From positions 37,551,123 through 37,615,122 of the forward strand of contig CP154955.1 of NCBI GenBank assembly GCA_039621445.1: DNA of 64,000 nucleotides, in the 5' to 3' direction. The stretch comes from Euglena gracilis. Its lineage: Eukaryota > Euglenida > Euglenophyceae > Euglenales. Numbering within the stretch: position 1 is the stretch's first letter; each line of letters opens with the position of its first letter. Positions 22,601 to 30,989 of the stretch are shown piece by piece. The notes under the pieces are model-generated. The model did no database searches. It was not told the origin of the DNA and saw only the letters and a list, made by a program, of their open reading frames with translations. A program made the position numbers and the translations under genes.

Positions 22601-23514
22601 GATTTTTCGGCCATTTTTTTTGCGGGTCCCCGGGACCCCCTCCCCCCCCCCCCCCCGGGCCCCCCCCCTGGGGTGGCTGTGTGGGGGGGAGGACCTCTCC
22701 CCCCCGGTCTTAAAAAAACCCCTGGTTGGTCCCATGCATTTCTTCAGGGTGGGTCGGCGGGTGTTCAGGAGTGGGTGGATGGGTTTGGGCGGCTGGACCC
22801 ACTCCCCCTGGGTGTGGGGTGCCCACACCCCACACCGTACAGGTGGGATGTGTGGGCACCCGCGTCCCACACATCATGACGACATGGGTCAGTCCGGCCT
22901 GGCCAGTGGCCGGACATGCCAGAACCTTTTCAAGGCGTTTGGCCGATTTTTGGGGGCATTTTGGGTGGGCGGGTTACACAGAAGTGGGGTGGGGTATGGT
23001 CCCGACTGCCAAGCAAACATGCCCACCCTCCTCCCCTGGGATTCCTGTGCCCCCCCCCCCCAATAAGATCATCTAAATTTGAGGCGCTGCCCATTGAGAA
23101 TCGCCAACCAATTTTTTTCCTCAATTCCAAAGGGATGGAACCTGCCGTTGAGGTTGCCATCGCAGTCTGTACTCGTTGGTTTGACACGTCTGCAGCCGTC
23201 TGTGTGTGCTCGCTGCCTCGTCGAGGCAGAATTCCTGGTGGTGGGTTTCAATTGTCCAGCTTTCTCCCAACCACATTTGCTGCCACTCCCTTGAATCATC
23301 CTGTGGCGTCCTCACCCTTCACGTCCTTCTCGTTCAGGTCTGCCACAGAGTGCGCTGCGGATTGTGGCGAGGTTGTCCCTCAGCCCCTCTGCTGGACACA
23401 ATCTGCCCCCCCCCTGACCACCGTTTGCTGCGTGCGTTTCTAAACCGCTGTATGTGTTCGCCCCCTCCACAATCGCTTTCGTATGGTCCTTGTTTGTCTG
23501 CATCGGCCCTGTGA
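13390..23514 (+). CDS. EF-hand-like and Cys-rich protein (multi-exon)
   Basis: Best reconstruction: exons 13,390-13,628; 15,864-15,957; 16,183-16,291; 18,643-18,719; 19,001-about 19,110; 20,643-20,678; 22,098-22,243; 23,133-23,237; and 23,338 to a stop near 23,514. Splice phases agree for the first five exons and for the last four; the join between exons 5 and 6 is unresolved. An in-frame ATG lies at 13,423 (MEEYLEEQRRRF). The Ser-rich N-terminus leads to two EF-hand-like loops. The first (REPGKLSREEL) keeps Gly6 and Glu12 but lacks acidic 1, 3 and 5. The second (DVERKGLVDFEQFL) has Asp1, Gly6 and Asp9 but Gln at 12, so calcium binding is doubtful. Later exons are Cys-rich (CDECGPVCSDC, CC-x3-H, CARC, CHRVRC) and suggest a zinc-binding module. 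No exact family was recognised. It could be two adjacent genes. Confidence 0.55.
15864..15957 (+). CDS. EF-like gene, exon 2
   Basis: Acceptor CGCTTTCAG. Encodes VREPGKLSREELGDLLFLLD, the first degenerate EF-hand: Gly at loop position 6, Leu at 8, Glu at 12, followed by a helix. Phase 2 in and phase 0 out. The donor TTG|GTTTTT is chosen only because it keeps phase. Confidence 0.6.
16183..16291 (+). CDS. EF-like gene, exon 3
   Basis: Acceptor TTGGCAATCAG and donor A|GTAAGA, the most canonical donor in the window. Encodes WYGPDPTEELLSELF and the second EF-like loop DVERKGLVDFEQFL. Phase 0 in, 1 out. Confidence 0.7.
17000..18380. repeat. Outer inverted repeat of GTGTGGGG blocks around a Tc1-like element
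   Basis: CCCCCACAGTACCCCACAC at about 17,008-17,028 faces GTGTGGGGTGTTGTGGGG and TACTGTGGGG at about 18,348-18,374. Further GGGGTGACAGTG blocks lie inward on both sides (17,150 and 18,290). The Tc1-like element lies inside, so one repeat unit seems to have been entered by another. Confidence 0.55.
17432..18178. mobile_element. Tc1/mariner-type element with TA duplication
   Basis: The left end CAGTCCGGACAAAAATGAC starts at 17,434, directly after TA. The right end is its exact reverse complement and is followed by TA at 18,177-18,178. The element proper is 743 bp. A CAGT-type terminus flanked by TA is the hallmark of Tc1/mariner insertions. Subterminal direct repeats of TTTTCCCATCATTTTTT lie near 17,480, 18,108 and 18,140. 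A Lys/Arg-rich frame (about 17,537-17,782) exists inside, but I see no DDE catalytic domain, and the element is too short for a full transposase. It is therefore a non-autonomous copy. It lies in an intron of the EF-like gene. Confidence 0.85.
18643..18719 (+). CDS. EF-like gene, exon 4
   Basis: Acceptor CTGCCCCACAG, donor CGG|GTCATG. Encodes an Ala/Ser-rich stretch (PAADAPKALSSSARATSQDS). Phase 1 in, 0 out, consistent with exon 3. Confidence 0.5.
18856..18932. repeat. GTGCC/GTGCT pentanucleotide array
   Basis: Five-base tandem units: GTGCC first, then GTGCT, about 14 copies in all, inside the intron before the 19,001 exon. Confidence 0.9.
19001..19110 (+). CDS. EF-like gene, exon 5 (3' end uncertain)
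   Basis: Acceptor GTCCGCCAAG, phase 0, matching exon 4. Encodes an Ala/Pro/Ser-rich stretch ending SAVSERYCDANASIG, with strong G/C-ending codons. Donors at GG|GTCCAT or nine bases later leave phase 2, which does not fit the next exon. The same frame reaches a stop at 19,154. Confidence 0.45.
20643..20678 (+). CDS. EF-like gene, short exon 6
   Basis: A 36-nt exon after CAAACCTCGCAG, encoding TLPALLRMLEL; donor G|GTTCCC. Phase 1 in and 1 out, matching exon 7. The minus strand is also open here, so this is a tentative call. Confidence 0.35.
21325..21790 (+). repeat. Dispersed AATAAGACC element, copy 2
   Basis: Same landmarks as the copies at 5563-6005 and 29,580-30,035: AAATAAGACCCGGGTCTTAT at the left, GGCGCTTTGCGCC and AGCGCTTCGCGCC hairpins inside, and repeated GGGGGGTCTTATTTTTGG at the right. 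It is an intronic insertion. Confidence 0.85.
21790..22045. repeat. ACATA/ATAAC pentanucleotide array
   Basis: About 50 units of ATAAC or ATGAC, immediately following the AATAAGACC element. All six frames are open only because of the repeat, giving alternating Cys/Tyr/Val/Met on the minus strand. Confidence 0.95.
22098..22243 (+). CDS. EF-like gene, Cys-rich exon 7
   Basis: Acceptor AAATTTCCAG, donor TTG|GTCCCC. Encodes FELDPLPPQSTNDVLPRAPR and then CDECGPVCSDC, then CC-x3-H and a final Cys: at least seven Cys and one His spaced like a zinc-binding fold, loosely B-box-like. Phase 1 in, 0 out. Confidence 0.5.
22441..22725. mobile_element. TIR element with CCAGGGGTTTT...TTAAG ends, copy 1
   Basis: The left end CCAGGGTTTTTTTAAG is matched by CTTAAAAAAACCCCTGG at the right. 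The interior is G-run/C-run rich, with a GGCGCCGCAGGCGCC hairpin. Related copies are at 26,967-27,407, 48,434-48,910 and 57,749-57,935. Confidence 0.75.
23133..23237 (+). CDS. EF-like gene, exon 8
   Basis: Acceptor CAATTCCAAAG, donor CTG|GTGGTG, phase 0 on both sides. Encodes WNLPLRLPSQSVLVGLTRLQ followed by a CARC pair. It would continue the Cys-rich module. Other frames are also open, so confidence is modest. Confidence 0.4.
23338..23514 (+). CDS. EF-like gene, possible last exon
   Basis: Acceptor TCTCGTTCAG, phase 0. Encodes VCHRVRCGLWRGCPSAPLLD and then a segment ending in a TGA at 23,512. Cys spacing suggests it belongs with the preceding two exons. If a donor is used instead (for example TATG|GTCCTT), the gene would continue. 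Confidence 0.35.
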   Translation, partial: VCHRVRCGLWRGCPSAPLLDTICPPPDHRLLRAFLNRCMCSPPPQSLSYGPCLSASAL

Positions 23515-24217
23515 GGCTTCGCCCTGACCCCCATCCCCCCACCAAAACTCTCCAATGACCTTAACATTCTTTCTACTTTCGGTTTCCTCTTCTTTCCCAT
23601 CTGGAAGATCAGGACCAAAGGATGAAAGTGGCAGGAGTCAGTAGCGATGCCTGCCCATTCCAGACCTACTCGATTGAAGGTGTTCACAAACAGGTGGGGT
23701 GGGACCAGGTGTGGTCAAATACAGTCCCATCCTTGTCTTCCTTGACAGGGTGCCATTGTATAAAACGCTGTGCGCTAGAGAATGCAGAGTTTGGCATGTT
23801 TTCATTTTTCCCATAAATTGTGTGTTCTCTTTTGTTCCTCAACGTCCTTTGAAGTAAACAGGAAATATTTGGAGGGCTTATTTTGGGCTCATTTCATTTA
23901 TGTCGCGCTCATGTTTGCTTTTGCTTTTGCTTTTGCCAAAAATGGGCCCAGGCAAGAATTTTTTCCAAGTTCTGTTTCAGACAAAAAAAATCATCAAAAT
24001 ACATAAATTCCCAAAAAATTTCATTGAGAAAAAACGCCTGACGTTTTCTTTTTGGCATTTTCCGCCAAATTGGGCAGGCCAAGTTGGCATTGGGGGGGGG
24101 GCAAAGTTGGTGATTACAGGCATGGAGATAAACGTCCTGGGGCAGTTGGGCCCAGAAATGGGCCCAGAGGTCAACTTTCTGGGCAGAACAGGAGTTGACC
24201 TGAGCCCTAAAACTTAT

Positions 24218-24600
24218 TTAAACCCCCCCCACTTAGAAACCCCCCTCGGGCTGACCAACCAAACCTGGACCTTTAAACCCCCCTGGGGAAGAAAAAACCA
24301 CCAGGGACGATTTTTTCGGCCGCAAACCACCCAAAAACTGATTTTTTTTGGCAGGTTTTTTGAGACCGACCATCATCAAAATGCCATTTTTGACCAAATT
24401 TGCCAAATATTGCCATTTTTCGGGTCATTTTGGGGTCATTCATTCGGGTCATTTTGGGGTCGGATTTTCACAAGAACTCCAGGACCTATAACCCCCCCCC
24501 CTCCCCACCTATAAACCCCCCCTTCGGCCGACCAACCAAACCGGATCCTGTAATCCCCGGGGGTTTTATAAGTGGGGGGAGGGGTTTATCACTTATTTCA
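24218..24600 (+). repeat. TTATAAACCCCCC element, copy 1
   Basis: Landmarks shared with 34,640-34,960 and 38,640-39,010 are ACCCCCC edges, GACCAACCAAACC near both ends, GGGACGATTTTTTCGGCCGC, and GACCGACCATCATCAAAATG. It is non-coding. Confidence 0.75.
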
Positions 24601-25132
24601 CATAACTCCTGCTTATTTAGCGCTTGATTTGGCATTTTGGCAGGTTTTGCAAGCGTCAATGGTTATTTACAGCCTTTTTGGATGCCTCGTTGGAGCATGA
24701 TTCTTGGAAACTTTTTTTCTGAGCAATTCCTCTCTGCTTTGCATTCTTCCCTGACGCTTGCCTTTTGTAACCAACCTGTCCTGATAGGCAGTGACTTTGC
24801 CAAAATTCACCACAACAAATAACCTTTAAAGTGCATTTACGTCGAAACCTGAATTTTCCATAAGAAAGGACAACCAGCTGAAGAGACACTTCTGTTCCTT
24901 CGGGGAACCCCTTTGGGGAAGGTGAACTCGGCCTTTTCTGATGGCAGTCCCAAGGCGCGGTTCCCCTCCTTAGTGCGTGTCTCGGTCTTCCCCCAGGCGG
25001 TAACGGACCTGCGACCAGAGGGCTCAGCACCCTTGCCCCCCCCCCCCCGAGGGGGCCTTTGAGTCCTCTTTGCCTGCTCTGTTCCCCAGTGCATGGGCGT
25101 TCAGTGTCTGGTGGCCGGCCCAAGCCTGACGC

Positions 25133-25184
25133 ATGGCCCTCGCCCAGGACGAAATGGCCACCGAAGTGTCGCGGAAGCTGCGCG
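25133..25184 (+). CDS. SAM-like gene, exon 1
   Basis: ATG followed by ALAQDEMATEVSRKLR; donor CGCG|GTGCGC leaves phase 1. This join gives a continuous helix into exon 2, which is why this donor was chosen over the one 37 bp downstream. Confidence 0.65.
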
Positions 25185-25418
25185 GTGCGCGGCGTCACAG
25201 GACGGAGGGAGAGTTTTCAAAGTCAGACAAACAGGAATATGTGTGACAGACAGACATCCACGCATTATCCATAACCACATGCCTGTGTTTGAATTACACC
25301 CCCCTCCAAGCGCCTGGTGCTGCCCTAATGCACACTTTTTTAGGGGTGTCATTTGGACCCACACGACCACACTTCTTTGGACACTGAGCACTATTAAAAG
25401 GTTTGTTCGCAAACATGG

Positions 25419-25456
<38 letters not shown>

Positions 25457-26807
25457 GCGCGCGCACACACCCACCCTTGATGGACGTCAGGTTGGGCAGA
25501 TAGATGAATCCATGCACTGAATTTGTCGTTGGGCGATTTATCTGTGCGTCTTTGTTGCGTATCTTTGTCTGCAGAGCACAACTTCGAAAAGTACATTTCC
25601 CGGTTCTATGATGACGGCTGGGACGATCTGGAGGATGTCACAGAGGACGTGGTGGTGTGCGCCTCCGCATTGACCAGTTGAATGCCCATCTGAAACCAGC
25701 GTGAGAGGGGAGGAGTGTGCCGGGGATACCACTCCAGGCTGGTATCCAGATGCTTAGGGTTGCAGATGGCAGCACCATTCTGCCAGGGGAAGGTGTCGGT
25801 CACCATGCCGATGGCATCATACCAAGGCAGCTGTGGTTACCAACACATGAAAACTTGGCCCCAACGTCGCCTGTGTGCTTTAATTCAAAACTGGCCTGGC
25901 TTGGCACTGGGTGGGGAGGCTGAAAAGTGTGACAGTGTGGCAGTGGGACCATAATTTCAAAACGCTCAGTGGATGCTTTTTGGACACGTTTGCCATATAT
26001 TCCGAAGAACAGTTGGAACCACTTTATTGAAGAAAGCACCTTCGATGTGTGAATAATGCACATGCGCAAAACACACCAGCCCCCAAATCAAAGCGCAGGT
26101 GCACTTCAAATGGGGATTCCGCTTCCTTCCTGCCCGGTTGCATTCAGTGCGTGTGCACACAGCGGTTGAGAGGATTTTGATGTGACAGCCTGACGCAAGA
26201 GCCAAAAAGACACACAACGCCAAGTAAACGGAGATTCCTTGTGTGCTGGGAAGCATCACATTGTCCCGTGGGCCCCCCCCGTCTCACCAACAGGACCCCC
26301 TGGGGCTGGCCCAGCAGAAGGTCCCCAACACCCCACCCCTCAAAAGTCGCGGGGTGTCCCCCCGGCGTCCCCAGCGCCGCCCCTTTTCGCCGCAGGGGGA
26401 GCTGGTGGACGACGAGCAGGACCGGGCGGCCATCTGCCAACTGCTCTGCCCCCAGCGGCCTCCCGTGACCCGGCTCCAGGTGTGCCCCTTCCCGCATACC
26501 CCAGGTTGAATGACCTACGTCCTGCGGCACGCCCTCCACCTCCCCCCTCCGCCCACCGCAGGCCAGGCTGGCCAACACCCCCGCCCCCGCCACGTCCTCC
26601 GCCGCGCCTGCCCCGCCGCCACCCCCCAGCCAGCCCGCTGCTGCGGCTGCTGCGGGGGTGGAGGCGGCGCCGGCGGGCCAGAAGCGGCCCCCACCCGGCC
26701 AGGACGCCATCCTTCGATTTGTGCGTGGTGGCGGTGCCGACGGCCGGCTGGGTCCACGCAAGCTGACCTGTGGGTCGTTTGCCAATCATTCCTGCAACAA
26801 CTCCTGA
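25133..26807 (+). CDS. SAM-like domain protein (multi-exon)
   Basis: Exons 25,133-25,184; 25,575-25,648; 26,294-26,320; 26,396-26,479; and 26,562 onward, ending at the in-frame stop at 26,805 or splicing to a further exon. All phases agree (1, 0, 0, 0). The ATG at 25,133 is preceded in frame by a TGA. The first half reads as a SAM-type helical bundle: VSRKLREHNFEKYISRFYDD, then a GWDDLEDVTED motif typical of the SAM helix 1-2 region, then LGLAQQKGEL and a helix with ICQLL. The last exon is Ala/Pro-rich and low-complexity, then basic (GQDAILRFVRGGG). SAM domains usually mediate protein-protein oligomerisation. Partner and pathway are unknown. The domain is short and I judged it by eye. Confidence 0.7.
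25421..25466. repeat. AC/GC dinucleotide microsatellite
   Basis: About 17 AC units, then GCGCGCGCGC and a few more AC units, in the first intron of the SAM-like gene. Confidence 0.95.
25575..25648 (+). CDS. SAM-like gene, exon 2
   Basis: Acceptor TTTGTCTGCAG, donor GAC|GTGGTG. Encodes HNFEKYISRFYDDGWDDLED and VTED, the recognisable SAM core. Phase 1 in, 0 out. Confidence 0.75.
26294..26320 (+). CDS. SAM-like gene, 27-nt microexon
   Basis: Acceptor GTCTCACCAACAG and donor AAG|GTCCCC bracket nine codons, DPLGLAQQK. In phase 0 it joins VTED to GELVDDEQ, completing the LGL helix expected after the acidic SAM turn. Confidence 0.65.
26396..26479 (+). CDS. SAM-like gene, exon 4
   Basis: Acceptor TTTTCGCCGCAG, donor CAG|GTGTGC. 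Encodes GELVDDEQDRAAICQLLCPQ followed by RPPVTRLQ. Phase 0 on both sides, with strong G/C-ending codons. Confidence 0.75.
26562..26807 (+). CDS. SAM-like gene, exon 5
   Basis: Acceptor CCCACCGCAG, phase 0. A long Ala/Pro low-complexity run is followed by GQKRPPPGQDAILRFVRGGG. The frame ends at TGA 26,805. Donors at TTT|GTGCGT or T|GTGGGT could instead lead to an exon near 27,6xx. Confidence 0.6.
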   Translation, partial: ARLANTPAPATSSAAPAPPPPPSQPAAAAAAGVEAAPAGQKRPPPGQDAILRFVRGGGADGRLGPRKLTCGSFANHSCNNS

Positions 26808-26966
26808 AAGCCCAACATCCCAGAACCTACCGGTGATACTTTGATGAAGCAGGATGGAGGTCTTGTGTGTGTGCGTGTGTGTGTGTGACGATCAGACGGC
26901 AGAGGAACAGGCGCCTTTATGGACCCAGGGCCTCGAATGAACCGGATGCTGAATGCTTACTCGGAG

Positions 26967-27407
26967 CAGGCTGTTGCTTAAGGGATTGCAGTACCCCCCC
27001 CCCCCCCCGGGGGGCTGGACTGCAGCTAGCCCAAATTTGGCTAGTGGGTTTTCTAGCAGACCCCCCCGGGGGGGGGTCTGCTAGCAGGGCTAGCTAGTGG
27101 AAATTTTTTTTTCCAGTGACCAACGCGAAGCGCCGAAATTTTTTTTGGGACCCCCAAAAATGGCCCAAAATGCCCATTTTTGGCCATTTTTGGGAATTTT
27201 TGGAACAAAATCAGCCAAAAACCTGTTAAAAACCTCATTTTTCCTCCGGCGCTGTGCGCCGGAGGAAAATTTTTTCCCAGTTCGGGGGACCCCCCGTCCC
27301 CCCCCCCCCCCCGTGGTAAGGGGGGTCTAGCTAGTCCACTTTTTCCAGTGTCTCGCCGATTGGCTAGCCAGTACCCCCCCCCCCCGGGGTCCTTAAGCAA
27401 AAGCCTG
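26967..27407. mobile_element. TIR element with TTGCTTAAGG ends, copy 2
   Basis: CAGGCTGTTGCTTAAGGG at the left is matched by CCTTAAGCAAAAGCCTG at the right, with one extra base. The inside has CGCGAAGCGCCG and CGGCGCTGTGCGCCGG hairpins and a GGCCATTTTTGGG block shared with 30,125-30,300 and, inverted, 44,705-44,830. Confidence 0.7.
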
Positions 27408-27556
27408 ACTCGGAGTTAAGGGACCCCTCCAAGGAAGTCTTATCCCTCAGTTTCAACGATTCCGCGCAGTAAAAGGAAGAACTTCAAATGCTATTTACAG
27501 TTATTTTGGCTGCAAAAATTTCTGGAACTTGGCTCAAAATTTTGTCAAAAAACAAA

Positions 27557-27808
27557 ATGGTTCGGCACAAACCGTCCAAAGTTGAGAGGTCCCGGTTCCC
27601 TTTGTGGGGCATTCCCCGACAAGCACCGGACACCGGATGCCGGCCTGTGCCGGAGACCCCCGGGGCCAAGGAGCCAGGGGAGGCCCCAGCCAGGCCTCTG
27701 CGCCGCCAATCCCCAGTGGCAGGGGTTGGCGGCAGGCGCCTGGACCCAGCAAAAAAGCAGCGGGTCGGCGCTGAGAAGGCTCCGCCCATCCGGCCATGCG
27801 TTGTGTAG
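27557..27808 (+). CDS. Possible 3' exon or small ORF, basic and Pro-rich
   Basis: ATG to TAG frame of 83 codons with GC-rich codons, Lys/Arg/Pro-rich (KEPGEAPARPLRRQS, LDPAKKQRVGAEKAPP). Possible acceptors are CCGACAAG at about 27,623 and GTGGCAG at 27,722. It may be the last exon of the SAM-like gene or unrelated. Another frame is also open, so this is tentative. Confidence 0.3.
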   Translation: MVRHKPSKVERSRFPLWGIPRQAPDTGCRPVPETPGAKEPGEAPARPLRRQSPVAGVGGRRLDPAKKQRVGAEKAPPIRPCVV

Positions 27809-28094
27809 GCCTGCACATGCACTGGTGACTGACTGGTTTTGGCCTCATACCCCGCCCTGGAACTGTGTGTGCTTTTTTTTGGAAAGTTTTGGTTTCGGGA
27901 AGATTTGCTTTCTTTCTTTTTTGTTGTATTTGGCGTTCTGCTGGGTGGCAAATTTAGATTTCAAATCAAAATTTGTCTCATGTCCAGATTTTTTCTGAGT
28001 TTATCGTCTTTTTTTTGATTGTATTATCTCAATAGGACAAGCTGCAGTTGAGCCCCCACGGGGGGGGTACTCCGAACGGGAGGGTTACCGTAGG

Positions 28095-28132
28095 AGGAGG
28101 TTCGAGCTCGAACGTTCGAGCTCGAACCTCCT
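28095..28132. repeat. Perfect 38-bp palindrome
   Basis: AGGAGGTTCGAGCTCGAAC followed directly by its exact reverse complement. It forms the head of the palindromic array that follows. Confidence 0.95.
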
Positions 28133-28405
28133 GGAACGTTTTTGAGCCCCCCCCTTCGAGGGAGGGTCTTTAAATCCTCCTTGAACGACCTCGAACGACA
28201 TTCGAGGAGGATTTTGATCCTCCTCGAACAACCTCGAGCCACCTCCAACGACCTTCGAGGAGGATTTCAATCCTCCTTGAACGACCTCGAACAACCTTCG
28301 AGGAGGATATTGATCCTCCTCGAATGTCCTCGAACGACATTCGAGGAGGATCTCGATCCTTCTCAAATGACCTTGAACGACACGGCATCTCGATCCTCCT
28401 CCTAT
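28133..28405. repeat. 43-bp TTCGAGGAGGAT array, copy 1
   Basis: Units of 43-53 bp, each holding the inverted pair CGAGGAGGAT and ATCCTCCTCG, linked by GAACGACCTCGAACGAC. Four units follow the palindrome. Open frames on both strands are rich in Arg/Ser/Glu and are created by the repeat. Confidence 0.9.
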
Positions 28406-28629
28406 GTATCAGTTGCAAGTCTTTTTTGGAGTTTGTTACCATGATTCATTGTTCTTGATTCTGCTTGTTTGTTTTTTTTTCTTACGCAGGAATGTGCTCA
28501 TTCATAAATATTTTTATTCAAAAATGTTCCCATACTGAGAGAATTTCTGAGGCTATTAGAAGGAATAGGGTTAGGGTTAAGATTTCATCCCCAATGGTTG
28601 CAGCCATCCCGCTCATCGTTGCTATATTT

Positions 28630-29175
28630 CCCTCTACAGGGTACACAGCGAACCCAAAGAGTCGCCCAACTAGGGTTGAAAACATGGGGGACCCGAGCGA
28701 GGCACCTTCGGCGCCTCGCTCGTGTCACCCCATGTTTTTAACCCTACCCCCCCCCCCAATAACAGGGCGGGGTGCCCCGTTATTGGCACCATCTTTTTGA
28801 CCTCCCCTCCTGCCCCATTATTTTGGGCACTACTCATCATCATCAAACGTTGGATCCCGCCCCCAAGTTTTTCCAACTGGGACCACCCCCTGGGGGGATA
28901 ACTGGTAAATCCCTGCCATACACACAAATGTGTATGCATGTTTGTACACGTATGTACACATGCATGTACTCGCGGCAGGGAAGTGTTGTGGAATATTTTC
29001 GTCTTTGCAACCTCTTGGACCAAAAAAGTGAGGGTGCCCCGTTATTGGAACTCTTTTTCGGCCTTCCCCCTGCCCCGTTATTTGGGCACTGCCCACTCAA
29101 AGGGCACTGCCCCATTATTTGGGGGGGGGGGTTAGTTGGGCGACTCTTTGGGGTAGCTGGTACCCTGTAGGGGGA
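28630..29175. mobile_element. TIR element between the two palindromic arrays
   Basis: The left edge CTACAGGGTACACAGCGAAC with CCCAAAGAGTCGCCCAACTA is matched in inverse orientation at 29,131-29,174 (GTTGGGCGACTCTTTGGGGT, then GGTACCCTGTAGG). The TIR is about 42 bp with a few mismatches. Inside is a long stem-loop at 28,673-28,748 (GGGTTGAAAACATGGGG against CCCCATGTTTTTAACCC, with a GAGCGAGGC/GCCTCGCTC upper stem). CCCGTTATTGG blocks related to the TTATT family are also inside. Confidence 0.75.
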
Positions 29176-29224
29176 AGTTTTCCACACATTTTAAAAGAAA
29201 CATATTTTTTCTTACACCGCTCGA

Positions 29225-29457
29225 ACATTAAAATTTTTTTCTTCGAGCTCGAACGTTCGAGTTCGAACCTCCTCGAACGTTTTTGAGCCCCCCCCCCTTC
29301 GAGGGAGGGGCTTAAAATCCTCCTCAAACGACCTCGAACGACCTTCGAGGAGGATATTGATCCTCCTCGAACGACCTCGAACGATCTTCGAGGAGGATTT
29401 CGATCGTCCTCGAACGACCTCGAACGACATTCGAGGAGGATCAAGATCCTCCTAATA
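29225..29457. repeat. 43-bp TTCGAGGAGGAT array, copy 2
   Basis: Same organisation and orientation as 28,095-28,405: GAGCTCGAACGTTCGAGTTC head (an imperfect palindrome here), then TTTTTGAGCCCCCC, then three to four 43-bp units. Confidence 0.9.
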
Positions 29458-29579
29458 CTGTCCATTCCACTACCGTTTCCCTCCCTACTCCGAACCCTTG
29501 AGCAGAAGCCTGATTAGGACCATGAAATCATGAAATGTACACAGTGTAAAAATGAACAGATAAATAAACAAGTGACTAA

Positions 29580-30035
29580 AAATAACCCCCCCCCAAAAAT
29601 AAGACCCGGGTCTTATTTTTGGGTCCGTTGCTGGAAGCCTCCAGGGGGGGGTCTTATTTTTGGGGGGGTCTTATTTTTGGATTTTTTCTTGACCGACCCG
29701 GGCCCGAAAAATCACCATTTTTTAGGTTCCCAAGAGTGCTAAAATTTTTCCTTCGGCGCTTCGCGCCATGTGTAATTTGACATTTAGCATGTTTTTTGCA
29801 CTTCAAAAATCTGAAAATTTTTGAAATTTCGTCATTTTTGTGCATCAAATTGGGGTTTTTGGTAATTTTTCAGGGAAAAATTTCACCGTCCCCGGCGCTT
29901 CGCGCTGTCAAGGGGGGTCTTATTTATGGGGGTCTTATTTTTGGATTTTTGCTCGATCGGCCCAGGGGGGGTCTTATTTTTTTGGGGGGGTCTTATTTTT
30001 GGGGGGGGTCTTATTTTTTGGGGGGGTTTAGGAGA
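29580..30035 (+). repeat. Dispersed AATAAGACC element, copy 3
   Basis: Closely matches 21,325-21,790 over the whole length, including GGGTCCGTTGCTGGAAGCCT, GCGCTTCGCGCC and the multiple GGGGTCTTATTTTTGG units at the right. It is intergenic. Confidence 0.85.
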
Positions 30036-30989
30036 AGGCTGTCATCATTTGCTCATGAGGCCCCGTTGTAGAGTTGAAAAAATTCAAAACAAACTTGACT
30101 TTTGTCCATTTTCTGGGATCTGCTGGTCCTAAAAACAGAAAATTTCGGCGAAGTGCCAGAATTTTTTTTGAGTCCCCAAAATGGCCAAAAATGCCCATTT
30201 TTGGCCATTCTTGGGATTTTCTGCAGCAAAATCAGCCAAAGGCACAGTAAAGACCCGATTTCCACTTCGGTGCACAGTGGCGGAGGACGTTATTTCCCTG
30301 GGACTTTCCCAAGGGGAAGGGGGGCTTTTTCTATTGGCTAGTGAAATAGCTAGCTGGTGGACCTCCCGGGTCCTTCAGCAGAAGCCTGGTCCAAACCCTG
30401 GTCCCCGGCCCTAACCCCCCCAAATAAGCCCCGGATCCACTTCTTGGGTCCATCCTTGAAAGTCCCAGTGGGGGGGTCCTCTGTTTGGGTTTGCCGAAAA
30501 ATTTGGAAGAAACAGCCTTCCCGTGGGTGGGTCTAAAAATAGGCCCAAAGAATCAGAATTTTCAAAAAGGCCAATTCCCAATTCGAATTTCAAATTTTAA
30601 CACAATGAAAACTGGTAACAATCACTCATTTTTGGGGGGGGATGTTCACATTTTTTGGGGGATCTATTTTGGATTTCCCCCAAAAATCCGGCAGGGGTCT
30701 TATTTGGGGAGTCTGCTGTTTGGATTTTGCCCATAATTCGGCTTTTTGGTGGGGGTTTTTTTCCCCTCCCTCCCAGGTGAAGTTCTGGGGTTTGGGTTAA
30801 AGTCCCCATACTTTGGCCTGTGTGAAACCGCCAGAGAAAAAAGCCCTTTTTTCCTTTCCTTGTCCCTTCTCAAATTGGCAAATGCCTCCCACAGCCATGG
30901 ATGACGATGTTGACAAGAAAGGGCGTGGCTGGCTTTGTTTTCCGGGTGGCAGACAGAGACAGTCCCCCCCCCCCCAGTGATGCCACGCA

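Noticed and set aside
28085-28444. Arg/Ser-rich open frames on both strands
   Set aside because: Generated by the 43-bp palindromic array.
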